Shown: one piece after another, positions 61,599 to 64,000 of the stretch | Position numbering within the stretch: the stretch's first letter is position 1 | Layout: each line of letters opens with the position of its first letter | DNA from: Candidatus Omnitrophota bacterium | GTDB taxonomy: Bacteria; Omnitrophota; Omnitrophia; Omnitrophales; Aquincolibacteriaceae | Direction of reading: 5' to 3' | DNA: 64,000 nt | Assembly: GCA_030698625.1 (NCBI GenBank) | Contig: JAUYMS010000050.1 | Span: 18,233-82,232, forward strand | Made by a program: the position numbers and the translations under genes | The notes under the pieces: model-generated | Database searches by the model: none | What the model saw: only the letters and a program-made list of their open reading frames with translations | Told to the model about the DNA's origin: nothing

Positions 61599-61908
61599 CT
61601 ACTTCAATTGCTAATCAGTGCCGCTGATCAAAATACATTATTAACATCTTTAAAAAGTAACAGTAAAGGGTAGCATTCATTTTTGAGAGTGTCAAATCTT
61701 TATGAATAATTTATAAATGTCTAATGTATTTCATTGCCATAAGTTGCGCCTGTTCTAGAGATACAAGCAGCTTCATATTTACCCGCATATGGTTAATAGA
61801 AAGCAATTTATAACACTTATGCTAATCTTTGATCTTTATGAAGTTTAAGCGCCCCAGAGGAGACTAAGACTACGGGAGTAGTTGTTTTTGAATAATTGCG
61901 GCTGGTTG
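61599..61908. other. Intergenic region between giants C and B (310 bp)
   Basis: No coding potential is seen. It holds the giant B promoter (61667-61695) and a leader of about 60 nt. AT-rich sequence fills 61700-61840. No convincing terminator for giant C was found; only a 5-bp stem lies near 61870. Confidence 0.65.
61667..61695 (-). promoter_or_regulatory. Promoter of giant B
   Basis: A perfect -35 TTGACA (61690-61695), a 17-nt spacer, and -10 TACCCT (61667-61672) preceded by TGC (extended -10). The -10 hexamer itself matches the consensus weakly. The geometry equals that of the giant A promoter. Confidence 0.55.
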
Positions 61909-63315
61909 TTATGCGGCTTTTTGTGCTTCGAGGACAGACAATAGCATGTCTTGGAGGATTTCAACGGAGTCCACAACGATTGCATAGGAACTCACCTGCT
62001 CATCCGCCCCGAGCACCAAAATGGTGCCTTGAGATAAGGCAACAGCACCAAGAAGAGAGGCTTGTAGCATTTCTATATCGAGATGGCGCAGGGGCCCGGC
62101 ACGGATCTGGATGATATTGGCCACGCGCTTTTCGAGGCCACGAACGTGCCTTCCCAAATCGTCGACTTGAATTTCGACACGTCCCCTCAATTCTGATCTG
62201 AGATCCGAGGCTACCGACTTAAGTTCGGGCGGAACAATAATGCGCAGAATACTCTTGGGAGCTTCTCTCTCGGCCCGATCCGCAATCCGGTTCAAGAATC
62301 TGATATCCGTCACGTCCTCATCATAAGGAACCACGATGTATCCCTGCTCACCGTTCTGCCACAAATCTCCCGGCAGTAGATTCAGCGAATCCAGGACATC
62401 AGCGTGTCGCGTTAGATTACTCAGTGCGTTTAAAAAATACGCGCTAAAAGCCGCGTCAGAACGAATGCCCTGCAATAAAACCTCAAATCGAAAAGTCTCC
62501 GGCGAATCCAAAGCCTCAATAACCCGCGACGGCAAAGAAGGCGCTATCGCAAACGGCTCTTTGGAAACTGCGCCCCATGCGTATGGCAACTGCGACGCAA
62601 TCCAACTTTTTACGGCAGGAGAGAAATAAAACAGACTTTCGGCCGCAGGCACCCCTAATTCATAGCCTAGCTCGTAATCGTACCCGTCAGGCAAAATGGC
62701 AACACCTCCCGGTTTCGGCACGCCCAATTCACGACGCGCAAGCTGAAAGATGTGGTACTGCAGAGCACGCTGCTCCTGATCTGTCCACGCCCCCAACTCC
62801 CCAAAAGTCTGCCGAAAAGTTTTGAATTGCTCCCTGGCCTCTTCCAACAACTTTTTGTCACGTTGCCTATCGGTGGGCCGCTCTTCGGCTTCTGAAACCT
62901 CTTTCGGCTCTTCGCTAATCGACACCGCCTGCGGCGCACGGCTTGCCAACTCCAGCTCTTCGGCAAGAACCCTTAGCGCCTGATCGACGGCACGCGGAAT
63001 AAAAATTGGGCTGCGGTCTCTGTCAATGACCGAAGAGAAGAGCAGAATATGAGTATCCAGCGGCACGGGAAAGGCATTACGCCTGAGTCGCAGTTGCGTT
63101 CGAACCTCGCTATAAAGCCTATTCTCCCGCCCATCGGGCGCCTGCGGCAAGCTTGCAATAGCCAGAAGCTTATTAGGCTCACCGAGGACGGGTAGAAACA
63201 GATAGTCAACGCGCTCACTCCCGACACCGTGACTGAAAGACACGCCCGAAAACCGATTGATGAGGCGATCAAGCGGCTGGCGATCAATTTCGGGCAGCTT
63301 CCTTAACTCACTTCG
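61909..63315 (-). other. Module C1: RSELR (63301-63315), B1-like domain, linker and tail
   Basis: Site codons are CGA AGT GAG TTA AGG, the only site using an AGN serine codon. A B1-like domain is followed by an acidic linker, a helical stretch and the B12-like tail. A second RSELR (62185-62199, codons AGA TCA GAA TTG AGG) lies inside the tail, where B has SLRAQVEGR. It does not sit between domains and may be chance. Confidence 0.6.
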
Positions 63316-64000
63316 AATCGCCTCAATCTCCTCGCCTGGGTTTCCGCTTATGGCACTATCAGCCGTTACCAACGAGATGAAGTCCACAAGCATGTTGAAT
63401 TTGCCCTCGTCCCCACGCGTGCTCCTCCCTGAGGCCAAATGCCCCACAAACCGCTCCCACTCATCCTCCTTGTTGGGCAGCAATAGCTCTGCAGCAAGTT
63501 GGAATTGAGGGTTCTGGATAGCCGTCATTGACGGCAAGAAATACGATTCCATCAGCAATTTCTCTAGCGGTAGAGGCTTCTGACGAATCGCATCCTCATA
63601 ACGACGCGTCGACTGCTCAGGATCAATCTTCTTCTCCACGCGAGGCGCAATGATCAAGTACGAATAATCCTGCTCCCTCAGGTAAGTTTCGATGCCCGGC
63701 GTATGAAAACCACCTGTCACAATCACCGATATGGATTCCTTCTCGTCCTCCATCTTCTTAACCGCTCTCTCAATCAGGATCTGGTCGCGCTTAAGCGCTG
63801 TCGTATAGAAGCGCTCGATGCGTGCCAGATCTTGATCAAGAATCTCCATTCTGGGCGGCAACCCGTAGGAGAAATGATGCTCTTTCAAGAGCGGCGTAAG
63901 AAACTTCCTGAAAGTATTGGCCTTAAACTCGTTCCGGTAGGTGTAATAGAAATCCGCGTCGTGCTTCGTGAGTGTAAACTCAAACATTTTCCGGTATATT
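61909..64000 (-). CDS. Giant-family protein C, 5' end outside window
   Basis: The frame is open to the right edge. The upstream codons read IYRK before MFEFTLTK, matching IMRK-MFEFTLTK inside the head of giant B, so the Met at 63985-63987 is internal and the true start lies about 400 codons outside. The visible part holds the second half of the TIKI-like head (VIVTGGFHTPGIETYL), RSELR at 63301-63315, a domain like B1, a helical linker and the tail shared with B12. The complete protein should be about 1,100 residues: head plus one module plus tail, with no large cargo. It is the simplest member of the family here. Confidence 0.9.
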   Translation of the reverse strand, partial: IYRKMFEFTLTKHDADFYYTYRNEFKANTFRKFLTPLLKEHHFSYGLPPRMEILDQDLARIERFYTTALKRDQILIERAVKKMEDEKESISVIVTGGFHTPGIETYLREQDYSYLIIAPRVEKKIDPEQSTRRYEDAIRQKPLPLEKLLMESYFLPSMTAIQNPQFQLAAELLLPNKEDEWERFVGHLASGRSTRGDEGKFNMLVDFISLVTADSAISGNPGEEIEAIRSELRKLPEIDRQPLDRLINRFSGVSFSHGVGSERVDYLFLPVLGEPNKLLAIASLPQAPDGRENRLYSEVRTQLRLRRNAFPVPLDTHILLFSSVIDRDRSPIFIPRAVDQALRVLAEELELASRAPQAVSISEEPKEVSEAEERPTDRQRDKKLLEEAREQFKTFRQTFGELGAWTDQEQRALQYHIFQLARRELGVPKPGGVAILPDGYDYELGYELGVPAAESLFYFSPAVKSWIASQLPYAWGAVSKEPFAIAPSLPSRVIEALDSPETFRFEVLLQGIRSDAAFSAYFLNALSNLTRHADVLDSLNLLPGDLWQNGEQGYIVVPYDEDVTDIRFLNRIADRAEREAPKSILRIIVPPELKSVASDLRSELRGRVEIQVDDLGRHVRGLEKRVANIIQIRAGPLRHLDIEMLQASLLGAVALSQGTILVLGADEQVSSYAIVVDSVEILQDMLLSVLEAQKAA
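63316..64000 (-). other. Module C0: TIKI-like head (C-terminal part)
   Basis: YSYLIIAPRVEKK, FHTPGIETYLREQD and SYFLPSMTAIQNPQFQLAAE align nearly residue by residue with the giant B head up to the first RSELR, which shows that the separator sits at the same boundary in both proteins. Confidence 0.7.

Noticed and set aside
22452..61598. Giant B as a nonribosomal peptide or polyketide synthase
   Set aside because: No condensation, adenylation, ketosynthase or carrier-protein motifs were found. It has membrane segments and coiled repeats instead.
3228..61673. Numerous open frames of 60-400 codons on the plus strand and in other minus frames
   Set aside because: They lie inside confident genes, lack recognisable domains and have low-complexity compositions typical of antisense shadows in GC-rich coding DNA.
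61860..61908. Terminator after giant C
   Set aside because: Only a 5-bp stem (CTACTCCCGTAG region) without a following T-run; not enough to call.
62185..62199. Second RSELR of C as a true module boundary
   Set aside because: It falls within the conserved tail domain, where B has SLRAQVEGR. Counted as a match but not used to define a module.
8164..63315. RSELR-coding DNA as a recombination site, mobile repeat or integron-like element
   Set aside because: The core (for example CCGCAATTCGGAGCG) changes at most synonymous positions, including CGN/AGN Arg and TCN/AGT Ser switches, while the peptide is unchanged. A DNA-level element would conserve bases, not amino acids.
63985..63987. Met at this position as the start of giant C
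   Set aside because: The frame continues upstream as IYRK, homologous to IMRK in the interior of the giant B head, so the real start is outside the window.

Overview
The whole window is coded on the minus strand: about 7 kb of ordinary housekeeping genes (1-7098), then two enormous uninterrupted reading frames (7267-22140, 4,957 codons; 22452-61598, 13,048 codons) and the 3' part of a third related gene that runs off the right edge (61909-64000). No rRNA, tRNA, CRISPR array, transposase or phage gene was seen. Giant genes of this size beside a normal bacterial housekeeping operon suggest a Candidatus Omnitrophota (former OP3) bacterium, a lineage known for giant proteins. That placement is an inference from gene content, not a computed phylogeny.

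Housekeeping block, in transcription order (right to left): a membrane GAF-domain protein, nadE, ald, ogt, rsfS, argS and miaA (cut by the left edge). Most junctions are a few bases or overlap (ald/ogt, argS/miaA), so they probably form one operon.

The giants are here called A (7267-22140), B (22452-61598) and C (61909-64000, partial). B and C share an EreA/ChaN/TraB (TIKI)-like head and the same C-terminal tail. A has the same kind of head. All three carry the pentapeptide RSELR: 12 times in A, 12 in B, 2 in C, and in no other protein of the window. All six Arg codons occur at its first position, and Ser uses both TCN and AGT, so the peptide is conserved rather than a DNA repeat. The sites fall between independent-looking domains and cut A and B into 13 modules each. 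Modules of A include a transaldolase, a nucleotidyltransferase-like domain and a HIT/GDP-hexose-phosphorylase-like domain. Modules of B include 41-residue coiled repeats, a PP2C phosphatase, an OpgG-like domain, a long polytopic membrane region and an HD-type domain. An internal twin-arginine-like signal directly follows the first RSELR of A.

Working model (inference): these are modular polyproteins, a secreted-type head plus tail with cargo modules inserted at RSELR junctions. RSELR would be a processing site or a strictly conserved linker. C (head, one small module, tail) looks like the minimal form, and B like the same frame with about 11,700 residues of cargo inserted. A promoter with a perfect TTGACA and 17-nt spacer precedes both A and B, and a hairpin terminator follows each.
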